Assembly: GCF_900099805.1 (NCBI RefSeq)
Contig: NZ_FNDR01000016.1
Location: 1 to 64,000, forward strand
Length of the DNA stretch: 64,000 nucleotides
Direction: 5' to 3'
DNA from: Variovorax sp. OV700
Lineage (GTDB): Bacteria > Pseudomonadota > Gammaproteobacteria > Burkholderiales > Burkholderiaceae_C
The notes beneath the pieces are model-generated. The model did not search any database. It saw nothing but the letters and a program-made list of their open reading frames with translations, and was not told the DNA's origin. The position numbers were made by a program, and so were the translations under genes. Below, one piece after another: positions 1 through 8,663 of the stretch (position 1 is its first letter; each line of letters opens with the position of its first letter).

Positions 1-2
1 GC

Positions 3-140
3 CACGGCACGCTGGGCTGGACGCATGCCTGCGGCTCGGGCAAGTCGATTGCGCGCATCGTGAGCGGGCTCGCGCCGGAGGTGGATTTCGCGTTCTCGGG
101 CATGCCCGCGCCCGCTGCGCGCGTGCTGCAGCCAGCCTGA
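3..140 (+). CDS. dadA: D-amino acid dehydrogenase, C-terminal fragment (5' end outside window)
   Basis: Only the last 45 codons are in the window, ending at a TGA at 138-140. The translation begins HGTLGWTHACGSGKSIARI and continues through ISG-like and PEVDF-like residues. This matches the FAD-contacting C-terminal end of DadA-type D-amino acid dehydrogenases, whose usual form is GHGTLGWTMACGSG. The family oxidises D-amino acids to 2-oxo acids at the inner membrane. The fragment is too short to separate DadA from other DAO-family flavoenzymes with certainty, but the HGTLGW-T-ACGSG pattern is highly characteristic. Confidence 0.8.
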   Translation, partial: HGTLGWTHACGSGKSIARIVSGLAPEVDFAFSGMPAPAARVLQPA

Positions 141-167
141 ACGAGCGCCAAGCGGCAGTTCCGGGGT

Positions 168-1448
168 TCAGTCCTTGCCGGTAAATACCGTCAGCACCCC
201 CGTATAGCCATACAGGTGGTGCCGGGCGATCTCGCCCGCCGCAAAGAAACCGACCAGCGGCACGTCACCCAGTGCATGCCGCACGATCTGCAGTTCGGCG
301 CCCGGCGCGCCGAAGTGCGGCCCGCCGCGCCCCGAGCAGCTCACGTACACGGCCCCTGCAATGCGGCGCGCCGGATGCGGCGCCGCCTCAGCCTCACCGG
401 CCGCCACGGCGCGCGCGGTGGCCAGCGTCTGCTCCTCGGGCTCCAGCTCTTCGCGGATTTCCGCGCAGATGCGCATCAGGTCGGCGCGCGCGGCTTGCGC
501 ATTGCGGCGGCAGAAGGTCAGGCGCATGCCGGCCTCGGCCACGTCGGCAATGGCGATGCCGCGTCGCGTGGGGTCCAGGCCGATGATGTGGCGCACCAGC
601 ACGTCGGCGCCCAGGTCGCCGGTGCGGCGAATGCCGTCGCTGCCCGCATCGGCAAGGCCCACCAGGGTGGCGCGCACGGCGTCGATGGCTTCCTGCGGCC
701 GCTCGAGCGACACCTGCAGGTCGGCCAGCAGCACGTCGAGTGCCGGTTCGCCGTCGAGCTTGAGCAGCAGATTGCCGTCGGCCTCGGTGATCTCGCGCTC
801 GCGTCCCGCGCCCGATCGCAGCGGCTGGCAGCCCTGCGTGACGCGCGACACCAGCCGCACGCCTTCGCCGAACACCACGCCCGACAAGCCTCCCGAGAAC
901 ACGCCGCCCGCCGCCCCGTGCCCGCGAATGTTGCCGTTGCCGCCTACCGCGAACTGCAGCGCGCCCGCGCGGCCCGACGAGAGCCCGCCGAACAGATAGC
1001 CGGTGTCGGTGCGGCCGGCCATTTCGCCGATGAGTTCCGTCAGGTCGGGTGTCGCGGGGTCCGCATGCACCAGCGCCGTGTGCGCCTCGAAACCGCTCAT
1101 CTCCGAATTGCCCAGTGGCGCCACACCGGAGAACACCCGGTACTGATCGCTTGGCAGCGCGCAGAGCATCAGGCAGAGGCCGGGTTCGTCGAAATACTCG
1201 GCATTGTTGGCCGACACACCGATGCCGACCGTGCCCGACCAATCGGTGACCTCGGGAAGCTCGGCGCTCAGGTGATCGAGGATGTCTTGCGCATCCGACG
1301 CGTAGTGGTCGGTGATGTAGAGCAGCCCCAGCGTCGGCGACGACGCGTAGTCGGGCAGCGCCATCTGCGCCCGCAACTGCGCCAGCACAAGGCCGGCCGC
1401 CATGCGCCATTGCGGATGGGTGGCGTGGCCGGAAGGAAACAACTTCAT
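168..1448 (-). CDS. FIST-domain signal transduction protein
   Basis: A 426-residue protein if translation starts at the ATG at 1448 (MKLFPSGHATHP). A TTG four codons upstream is the only extension. The layout matches FIST proteins: an N-terminal FIST half (about residues 30-235) with VGIGVSA and GYLFGGLSSGR, then a C-terminal FIST_C half (about 240-400) ending in a VSCSGRG...GAPGAELQIVRHALGDVPLVGFFAAGEI-type block, here seen as VSCSGRGGPHFG and VPLVGFFAAGEIA. FIST domains are predicted small-ligand sensors, often linked to chemotaxis or c-di-GMP proteins. No output domain is fused here and there is no signal peptide, so it should be cytosolic. The downstream minus-strand neighbour is the dadA-side intergenic region. 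Ligand and partner are unknown. Confidence 0.85.
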   Translation of the reverse strand: MKLFPSGHATHPQWRMAAGLVLAQLRAQMALPDYASSPTLGLLYITDHYASDAQDILDHLSAELPEVTDWSGTVGIGVSANNAEYFDEPGLCLMLCALPSDQYRVFSGVAPLGNSEMSGFEAHTALVHADPATPDLTELIGEMAGRTDTGYLFGGLSSGRAGALQFAVGGNGNIRGHGAAGGVFSGGLSGVVFGEGVRLVSRVTQGCQPLRSGAGREREITEADGNLLLKLDGEPALDVLLADLQVSLERPQEAIDAVRATLVGLADAGSDGIRRTGDLGADVLVRHIIGLDPTRRGIAIADVAEAGMRLTFCRRNAQAARADLMRICAEIREELEPEEQTLATARAVAAGEAEAAPHPARRIAGAVYVSCSGRGGPHFGAPGAELQIVRHALGDVPLVGFFAAGEIARHHLYGYTGVLTVFTGKD

Positions 1449-1491
1449 GATGCGTGCCAACCCGTTCTCTTCGAAAGTTTCTTGTCTGGCG

Positions 1492-2250
1492 TCAGCGCCG
1501 GCCGGTGGTTCGCTTGCGCGCGGCGGTCGGTGCCTTCTTCTTTGCGGCGGGCGCTGCGGCCGCCTTCCTGGCCGCGGACTTGGCAGCTGCGGGAGCCGCC
1601 GGCTTGCCCATGGCCTTGTCTACTGCATCGGCCAATGGCTGGGCCATGGCCGGCACCTTGAGCTGGGCTGCATCCTGCAGCGCCGAGCTGGCAATCTGCT
1701 GAAACTGCTCGGTCAACGAGCCCCACCATTGCATCGGATCCACCACACCGCCGTTGCCGCCCGAAGCGGCCGCGGACGAAGGCGGCTTGCTGCGCGACTT
1801 CCTGGTGGTCTCCGGCGCTTCCTCCTCCGGTTCGGCTTCGGGCTCGGCCTCCACTGGCGCAGCAGCGGCCGGTGCCGACACAGGCGCGGAAGAAGCAGCA
1901 GCAGGCGCCGCGGCGGCCGCCTGCTTGGTGAACGCATTGGCGATATCTTCCATCCGCACGTTCATGCCGCGCAAGGTCGAAAGTGTCATCTTTTGCACTT
2001 CGAGCGCCTGGATGGTGGCCTTGAGCGCATGGCCGTTCTGTTCGAGCCAGTACTGCACCGTCTTGAGTTCCTGGATGCGCTTGTCGACTTCTTCGACGCT
2101 CAGCGTGGGCGCCACCCAGCTTGCAAGCCCGGGCAACCCCGGCGCTGCGCCGCCACCCGAACCACCGGCGGCGCCGCCGGCAAGGTTCTTCAGAAAATCG
2201 AATCCAGGGACAAATTGGCTGAAGTCGAAGGGTTGGCTGGCGTTGCTCAT
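1492..2250 (-). CDS. phaM: PhaM-like polyhydroxyalkanoate granule regulatory protein
   Basis: 252 residues. The N-terminal half has the conserved block WVAPTLSVEEVDKRIQELKT followed by WLEQNGHALKATIQALEVQK and MTLSTLRGMNV, which I recognise from the PhaM family. The C-terminal third is Ala/Pro rich with basic clusters (KSAARKAAAAPAAKKKAP, RKRTTGRR), as in the DNA-binding PAKKA-type tail of Ralstonia PhaM. Known family role: PhaM activates PHA synthase and tethers granules to the nucleoid. Starts at an ATG at 2250. It is transcribed in the same direction as the FIST gene with 43 bases between them, so co-transcription is possible. No PHA synthase is in the window. The family call is firm; conservation of function is inferred. 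Confidence 0.75.
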   Translation of the reverse strand: MSNASQPFDFSQFVPGFDFLKNLAGGAAGGSGGGAAPGLPGLASWVAPTLSVEEVDKRIQELKTVQYWLEQNGHALKATIQALEVQKMTLSTLRGMNVRMEDIANAFTKQAAAAAPAAASSAPVSAPAAAAPVEAEPEAEPEEEAPETTRKSRSKPPSSAAASGGNGGVVDPMQWWGSLTEQFQQIASSALQDAAQLKVPAMAQPLADAVDKAMGKPAAPAAAKSAARKAAAAPAAKKKAPTAARKRTTGRR

Positions 2251-2350
2251 GCGGCGGTCTCCGGGGTTGGGTTTTCTTCTGATGCCAGCTTACTCCAAGG
2301 CACCCCTCTTTTGGACCTGCGAACGCTCACGTCATGCGAGGCAAAACCCG

Positions 2351-3766
2351 TCAAAGCTCGGCGCGGACCTTGCTGAAGACTTTCCAGAATGCCGCGTCCT
2401 GCGAGGTCGCGAAATTGATCCGCATCATCGTGCTCGGCGGCCGCCGCGCATGGAACAGCGAGCCCGGTGCCAGCAGGTAGCCCTGGTCGAGCATGCGCTG
2501 CGTGAGCGCATCCGTGTCCACGCCGGTATCGACCCAGCCGAAGAGGCCAGCCGGCTCCGATGCGAAGGTGCAGCCGTGCGACATGGCGAGCTTCACGGCA
2601 CGGCCGCGCGCGCCGTCGAGCCGGATGCGTATGCGGTCGGCATGCCGCCGCAGCTGACCCTGGTCGATACACCATGAAAGCGCGCGCTCGAACAGCGCGG
2701 GCGTGGTGAGCGTGGCAAGCAGCTTGGTTTCGAGCAGCCGCTCCTTCAGTTCGGGCGAGGCGGCCAGGAAACCGATGCGCCAGTTGGGCGCCAGGATCTT
2801 GGCAAAACCGCTGACGTAGATGGTGCGCTGCAGCCCGTCGAGTGCGCTGAGCCGCGTGGCGTGCTCGGGCGCCAGGTGACTGTAGGTGTCGTCCTCGACG
2901 ATGTGAAAGTCGTATTCATTGGCCAGTTTCAGCACGCGGTGCGCACTGCCCGGCGTGAGGCTGTAGCCGGTCGGGTTGTGCAGCACACTCACGCTCACGA
3001 AGAGCTTGGGCTGGTGCAGCGCGCAGTACTGCGCCATTACCTCCAGGTCGGGCCCGTCGGCGCGGCGCGGCACCGGCAGGATGCGCATGCCCAGCGCCTC
3101 CAGCCGAGCGAACTCCAGCGCCCAGCCGGGCTCCTCGACCATCACCGGATCGCCAGCGCGCAGCAGCGTGCGGCTCACGATGTCCAGCGCATGCGTGGCG
3201 CCCACGGTCGTCACGATCTGGTCGGGCGCGGCGGGCACGTTGATGCCCATGAGCTTGTTCGACAGGCTGCGGCGCAGCGCGGCGTCGCCGGCGGGCTCTC
3301 CGTACTGGAGCGACAGCTCCTGCAGCGCGGCTGTACTGGTCATGCGGCGCACCGCCGTCGGCATGAAGGTCGATGACATCCACTCCGGCGGAAACACGCC
3401 CATTCCCGGCTGCGGCTTGTCGCTCGGCCGGTGAAACATGCTGCGGATGAGCGAGCTTGCATCGGCCGGCACGCGCGAGGCCATCATCTGCGCGACCATG
3501 GGGGCTGCGTTGGGCGGGCGCCCCTCCTGCGCTGGCGCCGAATCGCGCACGTAGAACCCGCGCTGCCGGCGTGCCTCCACCAGGCCCTGGGCCAGCAACT
3601 GGTCGTAGGCCGCCACCACCGTGTACGGGCTCACGCCCTGCTGGCGCGCGCATTCGCGCACCGAGGGCAGGCGCGCGCCAGGCGGCAGGAGCCGGGTGCG
3701 GATGCGCTCGGCCAGCCGGTCGGCCAATTGCCCGGTGAGCGACTGGGTGGAGGTTCGTGTCAGCAT
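2351..3766 (-). CDS. MocR/GabR-type regulator (GntR wHTH fused to aminotransferase fold)
   Basis: 471 residues from the ATG at 3766 (MLTRTSTQS). An upstream in-frame ATG at 3799 lies inside the divergent operator, so the shorter start is preferred. Residues about 5-75 form a GntR winged helix (LADRLAERIRTRLLPPGARL, then SVRECARQQGVSPYTVVAAY). The rest is a fold-type I aminotransferase domain with the PLP lysine region SGFAKILAPNWRIGF and HNPTGYSL. MocR proteins usually sense PLP or amino acids and control a divergent transporter or metabolic gene. The divergent neighbour here is a LysE-family exporter followed by nine more genes, and the gap carries a perfect inverted repeat. It is probably the regulator of that operon and of itself. 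Confidence 0.9.
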   Translation of the reverse strand: MLTRTSTQSLTGQLADRLAERIRTRLLPPGARLPSVRECARQQGVSPYTVVAAYDQLLAQGLVEARRQRGFYVRDSAPAQEGRPPNAAPMVAQMMASRVPADASSLIRSMFHRPSDKPQPGMGVFPPEWMSSTFMPTAVRRMTSTAALQELSLQYGEPAGDAALRRSLSNKLMGINVPAAPDQIVTTVGATHALDIVSRTLLRAGDPVMVEEPGWALEFARLEALGMRILPVPRRADGPDLEVMAQYCALHQPKLFVSVSVLHNPTGYSLTPGSAHRVLKLANEYDFHIVEDDTYSHLAPEHATRLSALDGLQRTIYVSGFAKILAPNWRIGFLAASPELKERLLETKLLATLTTPALFERALSWCIDQGQLRRHADRIRIRLDGARGRAVKLAMSHGCTFASEPAGLFGWVDTGVDTDALTQRMLDQGYLLAPGSLFHARRPPSTMMRINFATSQDAAFWKVFSKVRAEL

Positions 3767-3794
3767 CGGGTTGGGCTTCTGTGTCGAAAGGCAG

Positions 3795-3844
3795 ACCAAT
3801 ACAGTTTTGGATTATGTTCGACCAACTGTATTGGAACTGTAATG
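3795..3844. promoter_or_regulatory. Probable MocR operator: 11-bp inverted repeat plus a third direct half-site
   Basis: CCAATACAGTT at 3795-3805 is the exact reverse complement of AACTGTATTGG at 3823-3833. A third copy, AACTGTAATGG, follows immediately at 3834-3844 and differs at one base. The third site abuts the second, so the direct-repeat pitch is 11 bp, about one helical turn. The cluster lies between the divergent MocR gene (start 3766) and the LysE-family gene (start 3869). MocR regulators are known to use direct and inverted half-sites, so autorepression and control of the exporter operon are likely. Binding itself is an inference. Confidence 0.75.
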
Positions 3845-3868
3845 GTCGCAAAGTTTAGAGTGTATGCA

Positions 3869-4468
3869 ATGAACTGGCAAGAATTCACCGCGCTGCTGGT
3901 GCTGGCCACGGCGATGAGTTTCTCGCCCGGTCCCAACACCACGCTTTCCACTGCTCTGGCGGCCAACGGGGGGCTGCCGCGGGCGATGCGCTTCGTGGTG
4001 GCGGTGCCGGTCGGCTGGACACTGCTGCTGGTTCTTTGCGCGGCCGGCATCGGCGCGCTGGTGGTGGCGGTGCCTCCGCTTCGCCTGGGCATCAAGGCGC
4101 TGGGCGTGGGCTACCTGCTGTGGCTGGCCTACAAGCTCAGCGGCAGCGGCACGCTCGGCCGCGCGGACAGCGCCAGCCTGAATATCGGCTTCGGCCAGGG
4201 CGTGATGCTTCAGTTCGTCAACATCAAGGCCTGGCTGCTCGCGCTCACGCTGGTGGCCGGCTGGATCGCGGGGCAGCCCGATGCTCTCGGCCGCTTCGCC
4301 ATCGTCGCGCCGGTGATGCTGGTCTATGCCTTCGCCAGCAATTTCGCCTACGCCCTGGCCGGCGCGCTGCTGCGCGACTGGCTGTCCAAGGGCAAGCGCC
4401 TGCTGTGGTTCAACCGTGCGATGGGCCTGGTGCTGGTGCTCACGGCGTGGTGGATGCTGAGCGTATGA
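3869..4468 (+). CDS. LysE/RhtB-family amino acid exporter 1
   Basis: 199 residues from ATG 3869. An in-frame ATG at 3842 exists but lies in the operator, and the family normally begins with a residue stretch like MNWQEF just before the first helix. The LysE signature FSPGPNTTL follows the first helix, with about six hydrophobic segments and the usual conserved NIKAW in the middle (FVNIKAWLLAL). The family exports amino acids or related metabolites by proton antiport. It is the first gene of the run divergent from MocR. Its stop overlaps the start of the EamA gene (ATGA at 4465-4468), indicating translational coupling. Confidence 0.9.
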   Translation: MNWQEFTALLVLATAMSFSPGPNTTLSTALAANGGLPRAMRFVVAVPVGWTLLLVLCAAGIGALVVAVPPLRLGIKALGVGYLLWLAYKLSGSGTLGRADSASLNIGFGQGVMLQFVNIKAWLLALTLVAGWIAGQPDALGRFAIVAPVMLVYAFASNFAYALAGALLRDWLSKGKRLLWFNRAMGLVLVLTAWWMLSV

Positions 4469-5421
4469 GCCGCAGCCTCCACATCAAGGACGAGACCCTC
4501 GGCATGTGGCTCGGCGTGATCGGCGTGGCGCTGTTCGCCGTCACCTTGCCGATGACGCGGCTGGCCACCGGCACGCAGGGCGCACCGCAGCTTTCGCCCT
4601 GGTTCGTCACGCTCGGGCGCGCCGCCTTGGCGGGCATTCTCTCGACGGTCTTCCTGCTCGCCACGCGCTCGCCGCGGCCCGCACCGCAACAGTGGAAGCC
4701 CCTGGGCATGGCGGTGCTCGGCAACGTGATCGGCTATCCGCTGCTGCTGGCCTACGCATTGCGCGTGGTCACGGCCAGCCATGCGGCGGTGGTGACGGCG
4801 CTGCTGCCGCTCGTCACCGCGGCGGTCGCCGCGCTGGTGCTGCACCAGCGCGCGCGGCTCGGCTTCTGGCTTTGCGCCGTGGCGGGTAGCGTGCTCGTCG
4901 TGCTGTTTTCGCTGCTGCGTGCCAGCCAGAACGGCCATGGCTTCGGTTTCGAATGGGCTGATCTGCTGCTGGTCGGCGCGGTCATCGCCGCTTCGTTCGG
5001 CTACATCTACGGCGCGCAGGTCACGCCGTCGCTCGGCGCTGAGCGCGTGATCTGCTGGGTCTGCGTGATGGCGCTGCCCGTCACCTTGCCGGCCACGCTG
5101 GCCCTGTGGCCGGAGGAACCCATCGCCACGTCGGCCTGGCTGGGCTTCGTCTACGTCGGCGTGTTCTCGATGTGGATTGGCTTCTTCGCCTGGTACCGCG
5201 GCCTCGCAATGGGCGGCGCACTGCGCGTGAGCCAGACCCAGCTGTTGCAGCCTTTTCTCTCGATACTTGCCTCCATTCCGCTGCTGGGCGAACCGCTCGA
5301 CGTGGTCACGCTGGGTTTTGCCATTGCCGTGGTCTGCACGGTGATGCTCGGCAAGCGCCTTTCGCAGCCGCAGCCCGTGAAGGCCGTTTCGCCGCGCGCC
5401 GCGCATGCCGAACAATCCTGA
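4465..5421 (+). CDS. EamA/DMT-family transporter
   Basis: 318 residues. The protein is strongly hydrophobic, with about ten predicted membrane helices arranged as two EamA repeats (about 15-145 and 165-295). The second repeat ends in the typical sequence QTQLLQPFLSILASIPLLGE. The family includes exporters of amino acids, purines and other metabolites. The start ATG overlaps the stop of the preceding LysE-family gene by the four-base ATGA arrangement. Forty-one bases separate it from the aminotransferase gene. Substrate cannot be read from sequence, but operon context with LysE proteins favours an amino-acid or amine derivative. Confidence 0.88.
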   Translation: MSRSLHIKDETLGMWLGVIGVALFAVTLPMTRLATGTQGAPQLSPWFVTLGRAALAGILSTVFLLATRSPRPAPQQWKPLGMAVLGNVIGYPLLLAYALRVVTASHAAVVTALLPLVTAAVAALVLHQRARLGFWLCAVAGSVLVVLFSLLRASQNGHGFGFEWADLLLVGAVIAASFGYIYGAQVTPSLGAERVICWVCVMALPVTLPATLALWPEEPIATSAWLGFVYVGVFSMWIGFFAWYRGLAMGGALRVSQTQLLQPFLSILASIPLLGEPLDVVTLGFAIAVVCTVMLGKRLSQPQPVKAVSPRAAHAEQS

Positions 5422-5462
5422 ACAAATTCGCATCTCACCTCACCCGCCTGAAAGAAGAACCC

Positions 5463-6665
5463 ATGAACTGGAAACTCGCCGCCCGCGCCGCCAAGATGAA
5501 TCCGTCGGTGCTGCGTGAAATCCTCAAGGTCACCGAGCGCCCCGGCATCATCAGCCTGGCCGGCGGTCTGCCCTCGCCCAAGACCTTTCCGATCCAGGCC
5601 TTTGCCGACGCCTGCGCCGAGGTGCTGCACAACGACGGCCAGGCGGCCCTGCAATATGCCGCGAGCGAAGGCTATGCGCCGTTGCGCCAAGCGGTGGCCG
5701 ACATGCTGCCGTGGAACGTCGATCCCGCGCAGGTGCTCATCACCACCGGCTCGCAGCAGGGCCTCGACCTCGTGGCCAAGGTGCTGCTCGACCCCGGCAG
5801 CAAGGTGCTGGTCGAAACGCCCACCTACCTCGGCGCGCTGCAGGCCTTCGGCCCGATGGAGCCGCAGCCCGTGAGCGTGGCCAGCGACGACGACGGTGTC
5901 ATCGTGGACGACCTGGTCGCAAAGTCGAAGGACGCCCGTTTTGTCTACCTGCTGCCCAACTTCCAGAATCCCACCGGCCGCACCATGACCGAAGAGCGCC
6001 GCGCCGCCGTGTCGGCCGCTGCGGCCGCGGCCGGCCTGCCGATCGTCGAGGACAACCCCTACGGCGAGCTGTGGTTCGACGAAGGACCGCCGCTGCCGCT
6101 GACCGCGCGCAACCCCGAAGGCTGCATCTACCTGGGCTCGTTCTCGAAGGTGCTGGCCCCCGGCCTGCGCCTGGGCTTTCTCGTCGCGCCGAAGGCCATC
6201 TACCCGAAGCTGCTGCAGGCCAAGCAGGCGGTCGACCTGCACACGCCCATCTTCACGCAGCGCATGGTTTCCGCAGTGATGAAAGACAACTTCCTCGAGC
6301 GCCATGTGCCGACCATTCGCGCGCTCTACAAGCGCCAGCGCGACGCGATGATCGCCGCGCTCACGCGCGAGATGGCCGGCCTCGACGTGAAGTTCAACGT
6401 GCCCAAAGGCGGCATGTTCCTGTGGGCGCGGCTGCCCGAGGGAATCGACACTGTGGCGCTGCTGCCCAAGGCGGTGGAGCGCAACGTTGCCTTCGTTCCA
6501 GGTGCGCCGTTCTATGCAGGCGAGGGCGATCCGCGCACGCTGCGCCTGTCGTTCGTCACGGCCAGCGTCGAGGAGATCGACATCGCCATCGCCGCGCTGG
6601 CCCTGACGCTGCGCGAAGAACTGGCGCTGCTGGGCGAGCGCAGGCTCGCGCCCGAACCCGTCTGA
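5463..6665 (+). CDS. PLP-dependent aminotransferase (class I/II, LysN/2-aminoadipate-like)
   Basis: 400 residues from ATG 5463. Key fold-type I features are visible: SLAGGLPSPKTFP near the N-terminus, TTGSQQGLDL, LPNFQNPTGRTM (Asn and the PLP loop), VEDNPYGELWF, the PLP-lysine segment LGSFSKVLAPGLRLGFL, and the substrate-carboxylate arginine TLRLSFV near the C-terminus. The MNPSVLREILKVTERPGIIS opening is typical of the 2-aminoadipate / aromatic aminotransferase branch. It would move an amino group from a substrate amino acid to 2-oxoglutarate. It sits third in the MocR-divergent operon, so it is probably the catabolic step for the compound sensed there. The exact substrate is unknown. Confidence 0.88.
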   Translation: MNWKLAARAAKMNPSVLREILKVTERPGIISLAGGLPSPKTFPIQAFADACAEVLHNDGQAALQYAASEGYAPLRQAVADMLPWNVDPAQVLITTGSQQGLDLVAKVLLDPGSKVLVETPTYLGALQAFGPMEPQPVSVASDDDGVIVDDLVAKSKDARFVYLLPNFQNPTGRTMTEERRAAVSAAAAAAGLPIVEDNPYGELWFDEGPPLPLTARNPEGCIYLGSFSKVLAPGLRLGFLVAPKAIYPKLLQAKQAVDLHTPIFTQRMVSAVMKDNFLERHVPTIRALYKRQRDAMIAALTREMAGLDVKFNVPKGGMFLWARLPEGIDTVALLPKAVERNVAFVPGAPFYAGEGDPRTLRLSFVTASVEEIDIAIAALALTLREELALLGERRLAPEPV

Positions 6666-6687
6666 GCCAGCCTACGAGGCACGCCCG

Positions 6688-7320
6688 ATGCACATCGCCA
6701 TCCTCACTTTCGACGGCTTCAACGAACTCGACTCGCTGATCGCGCTCGGGGTGCTCAACCGCATCAGGAAGCCGGGCTGGCGCGTGACGCTGGCCGCGCC
6801 CAGCGCCACGGTGACCTCGATGAACGGCGTCACCGTGCATGCGAGCTCCACGCTCGAAGCGGCCGCCGAAGCCGAGGCTGTGCTCGTGGGCAGCGGCATC
6901 CGCACGCGCGAAGTAGCAGCCGATCCGGCCATCATGGGCGTGCTGCGCCGGCTCGACGCCAAGCGGCAGCTGATCGGCGCGCAATGCTCCGGCACCCTGC
7001 TGCTCGCCAAGCTGGGCCTGCTGGGTGCGGTGCCCGCCTGCACCGACCTCACGACCAAGCCCTGGGTGCAAGAGGCCGGCGTCGAGGTGCTGAACCAGCC
7101 TTTCTTCGCCAACGGCAACGTAGCCACCGCCGGCGGCTGCCTGTCGGCGCCCTACCTCGCGGCCTGGCTCATCGCGCGCAGCGAAGGCATCGAGGCCGCA
7201 AAGAACGCGCTGCACTATGTCGCGCCGGTCGGCGAAAAAGAAGACTACGTGGCACGCGCCCTGCGCAACATCGAGCCTTATCTCCCCTCGGTTCCAGCAG
7301 CCGCGGCCGCCACGGCCTGA
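6688..7320 (+). CDS. DJ-1/PfpI-family protein
   Basis: 210 residues, starting MHIAILTFDGFNELDS, the usual first strand of the DJ-1/PfpI fold. The nucleophile-elbow segment is QLIGAQCSGTLLLAKLGLL, where the Cys after GAQ is in the expected position. TAGGCLSAPYLAAW is the conserved later block. Members include glutamine amidotransferase-like hydrolases, isonitrile hydratases and transcription-associated proteins. This one lacks an AraC HTH domain, so it is an enzyme-type member. It lies 22 bases after the aminotransferase in the same operon. Reaction unknown. Confidence 0.85.
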   Translation: MHIAILTFDGFNELDSLIALGVLNRIRKPGWRVTLAAPSATVTSMNGVTVHASSTLEAAAEAEAVLVGSGIRTREVAADPAIMGVLRRLDAKRQLIGAQCSGTLLLAKLGLLGAVPACTDLTTKPWVQEAGVEVLNQPFFANGNVATAGGCLSAPYLAAWLIARSEGIEAAKNALHYVAPVGEKEDYVARALRNIEPYLPSVPAAAAATA

Positions 7321-7345
7321 AAGAAAGAGAAAACCGGTCGACACC

Positions 7346-8017
7346 ATGATCAGCCTCGCCACGCTCGCGCTCTTCCTCCTGGCCGTTCTGGCGCTGTTCC
7401 TGTCGCCGGGGCCGAACATGGCCTTCGTGCTCTCGCATGGCGTGGCCCATGGACCGCGCGGCGGTTTCGCGGCGGCGCTCGGCATCTCGTCGGCCGATCT
7501 GGTGCACATGCTCTTCGCCGCCACCGGGGTCACCGCGCTGGTGGCGGCATGGCCGCCCTCCTTCGACCTGCTGCGGTATGCCGGCGCGCTGTACCTGCTG
7601 TGGCTGGCGGTGCAGGCCCTTCGTAGCAGCGGCGGCCTCCCGGCGGGTGCGCGGGTGCAGCCGTCCGCCTTCGCACGCATCGTGCGCATGGCGTTCCTCA
7701 ACAACCTCGTCAATCCGAAGGCGCTGCTGTTCTTCATGGTGTTTCTGCCGCAGTTCGTCGACCCGGCGCGCGGCAGCGTGCCCTTGCAACTGGTGCAGCT
7801 CGGCGTCATGCTGTCGGCAGCCGCGCTCGCGTTCAACACGCTGCTCGGCGCATGCAGCGGGCAGGTCGGCCACTGGCTGCAGCGCCGACCGGGGGCTGAA
7901 AGATTTCAGCGCGGCCTGCTGGCTGTGGTGATGGTCGGCCTGGCGATTCGCCTGCTGCTGCTCGACCGTCCTTCCATGCCGTCCGCCCTGTCTGCCACAC
8001 CTGTCCAAGGAAGCTGA
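7346..8017 (+). CDS. LysE/RhtB-family amino acid exporter 2
   Basis: 223 residues from ATG 7346, 25 bases after the DJ-1 gene and preceded by a purine-rich GAAAGAGAAAA stretch. It has the family signature FLSPGPNMAFVLSHG after helix 1, GALYLLWLAVQ, and the conserved FLNNLVNPKALLFFMVFLPQ block. Six membrane segments are expected, and the protein should work as an inner-membrane exporter. It is one of three LysE-family members in the same run, each with a different middle region, so they are diverged paralogues. The next gene starts four bases after its stop. Confidence 0.9.
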   Translation: MISLATLALFLLAVLALFLSPGPNMAFVLSHGVAHGPRGGFAAALGISSADLVHMLFAATGVTALVAAWPPSFDLLRYAGALYLLWLAVQALRSSGGLPAGARVQPSAFARIVRMAFLNNLVNPKALLFFMVFLPQFVDPARGSVPLQLVQLGVMLSAAALAFNTLLGACSGQVGHWLQRRPGAERFQRGLLAVVMVGLAIRLLLLDRPSMPSALSATPVQGS

Positions 8018-8021
8018 ACAC

Positions 8022-8663
8022 ATGCTCAACATCTGGGGCCGCATCAGTTCGATCAATGTGCGCAAAGTCGTCTGGTGCGCGCAGGAGCTCGGGCTCGACT
8101 TTCAACGCACCGAAGCCGGCGGCCGGTTCGGCGTGGTGCAGACGCCCGAATACCTTGCGCTCAACCCGAACGCGATGGTGCCCACCATCGACGACGGCGA
8201 AGGCAGCGAGCGCGTCACGCTCTGGGAATCGAACGTGATCGTGCGCTACCTGTGCGCCAAGCACTCGCACGGCAAGTTCTACCCGAGCGAACTGCCCGCG
8301 CGCTTCGACGCCGAGCGCTGGATGGACTGGCAGCAGACCACGCTCAACCGCGCGAGCCGCGACGCCTTCGTGCAATGGGTGCGCACGGCCCCGGCCGAAC
8401 GCGAACCGGCGCTCATCGCCGCCTCCGTCCGTGCGAGCGAGGCGCTGTTCGCGATGCTCGACGCGCACCTTGCACGCCGACCTTTCATGGCGGGCGACCG
8501 CTTCACGATGGCCGACATTCCCATCGGCTGCGAAGCCCACCGCTGGTTCGGCCTGCCGCCGGCCGAATACCAGCGCCCCAGCTGGCCGAACCTCGAACGC
8601 TGGTACGGCGAACTGATCTCCCGTCCCGGCACGCGCGGCGTGCTCGACCTTCCGCTCGAATGA
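8022..8663 (+). CDS. Glutathione S-transferase family protein
   Basis: 213 residues. The N-terminal thioredoxin-like half starts MLNIWGRISSINVRKVVW, where the Ser-Ile-Asn-Val region takes the place of the catalytic Ser of zeta/theta-like GSTs. NPNAMVPTIDDG and the glutathione-binding WESNVIVRYL (E-S pair) are clear. The helical C-terminal half includes FMAGDRFTMADIPIG. A role in glutathione conjugation or isomerisation is likely. The gene begins four bases after the exporter stop, and its stop overlaps the start of the PhzF-like gene (ATGA at 8660-8663), so it is firmly inside the operon. Confidence 0.88.
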   Translation: MLNIWGRISSINVRKVVWCAQELGLDFQRTEAGGRFGVVQTPEYLALNPNAMVPTIDDGEGSERVTLWESNVIVRYLCAKHSHGKFYPSELPARFDAERWMDWQQTTLNRASRDAFVQWVRTAPAEREPALIAASVRASEALFAMLDAHLARRPFMAGDRFTMADIPIGCEAHRWFGLPPAEYQRPSWPNLERWYGELISRPGTRGVLDLPLE

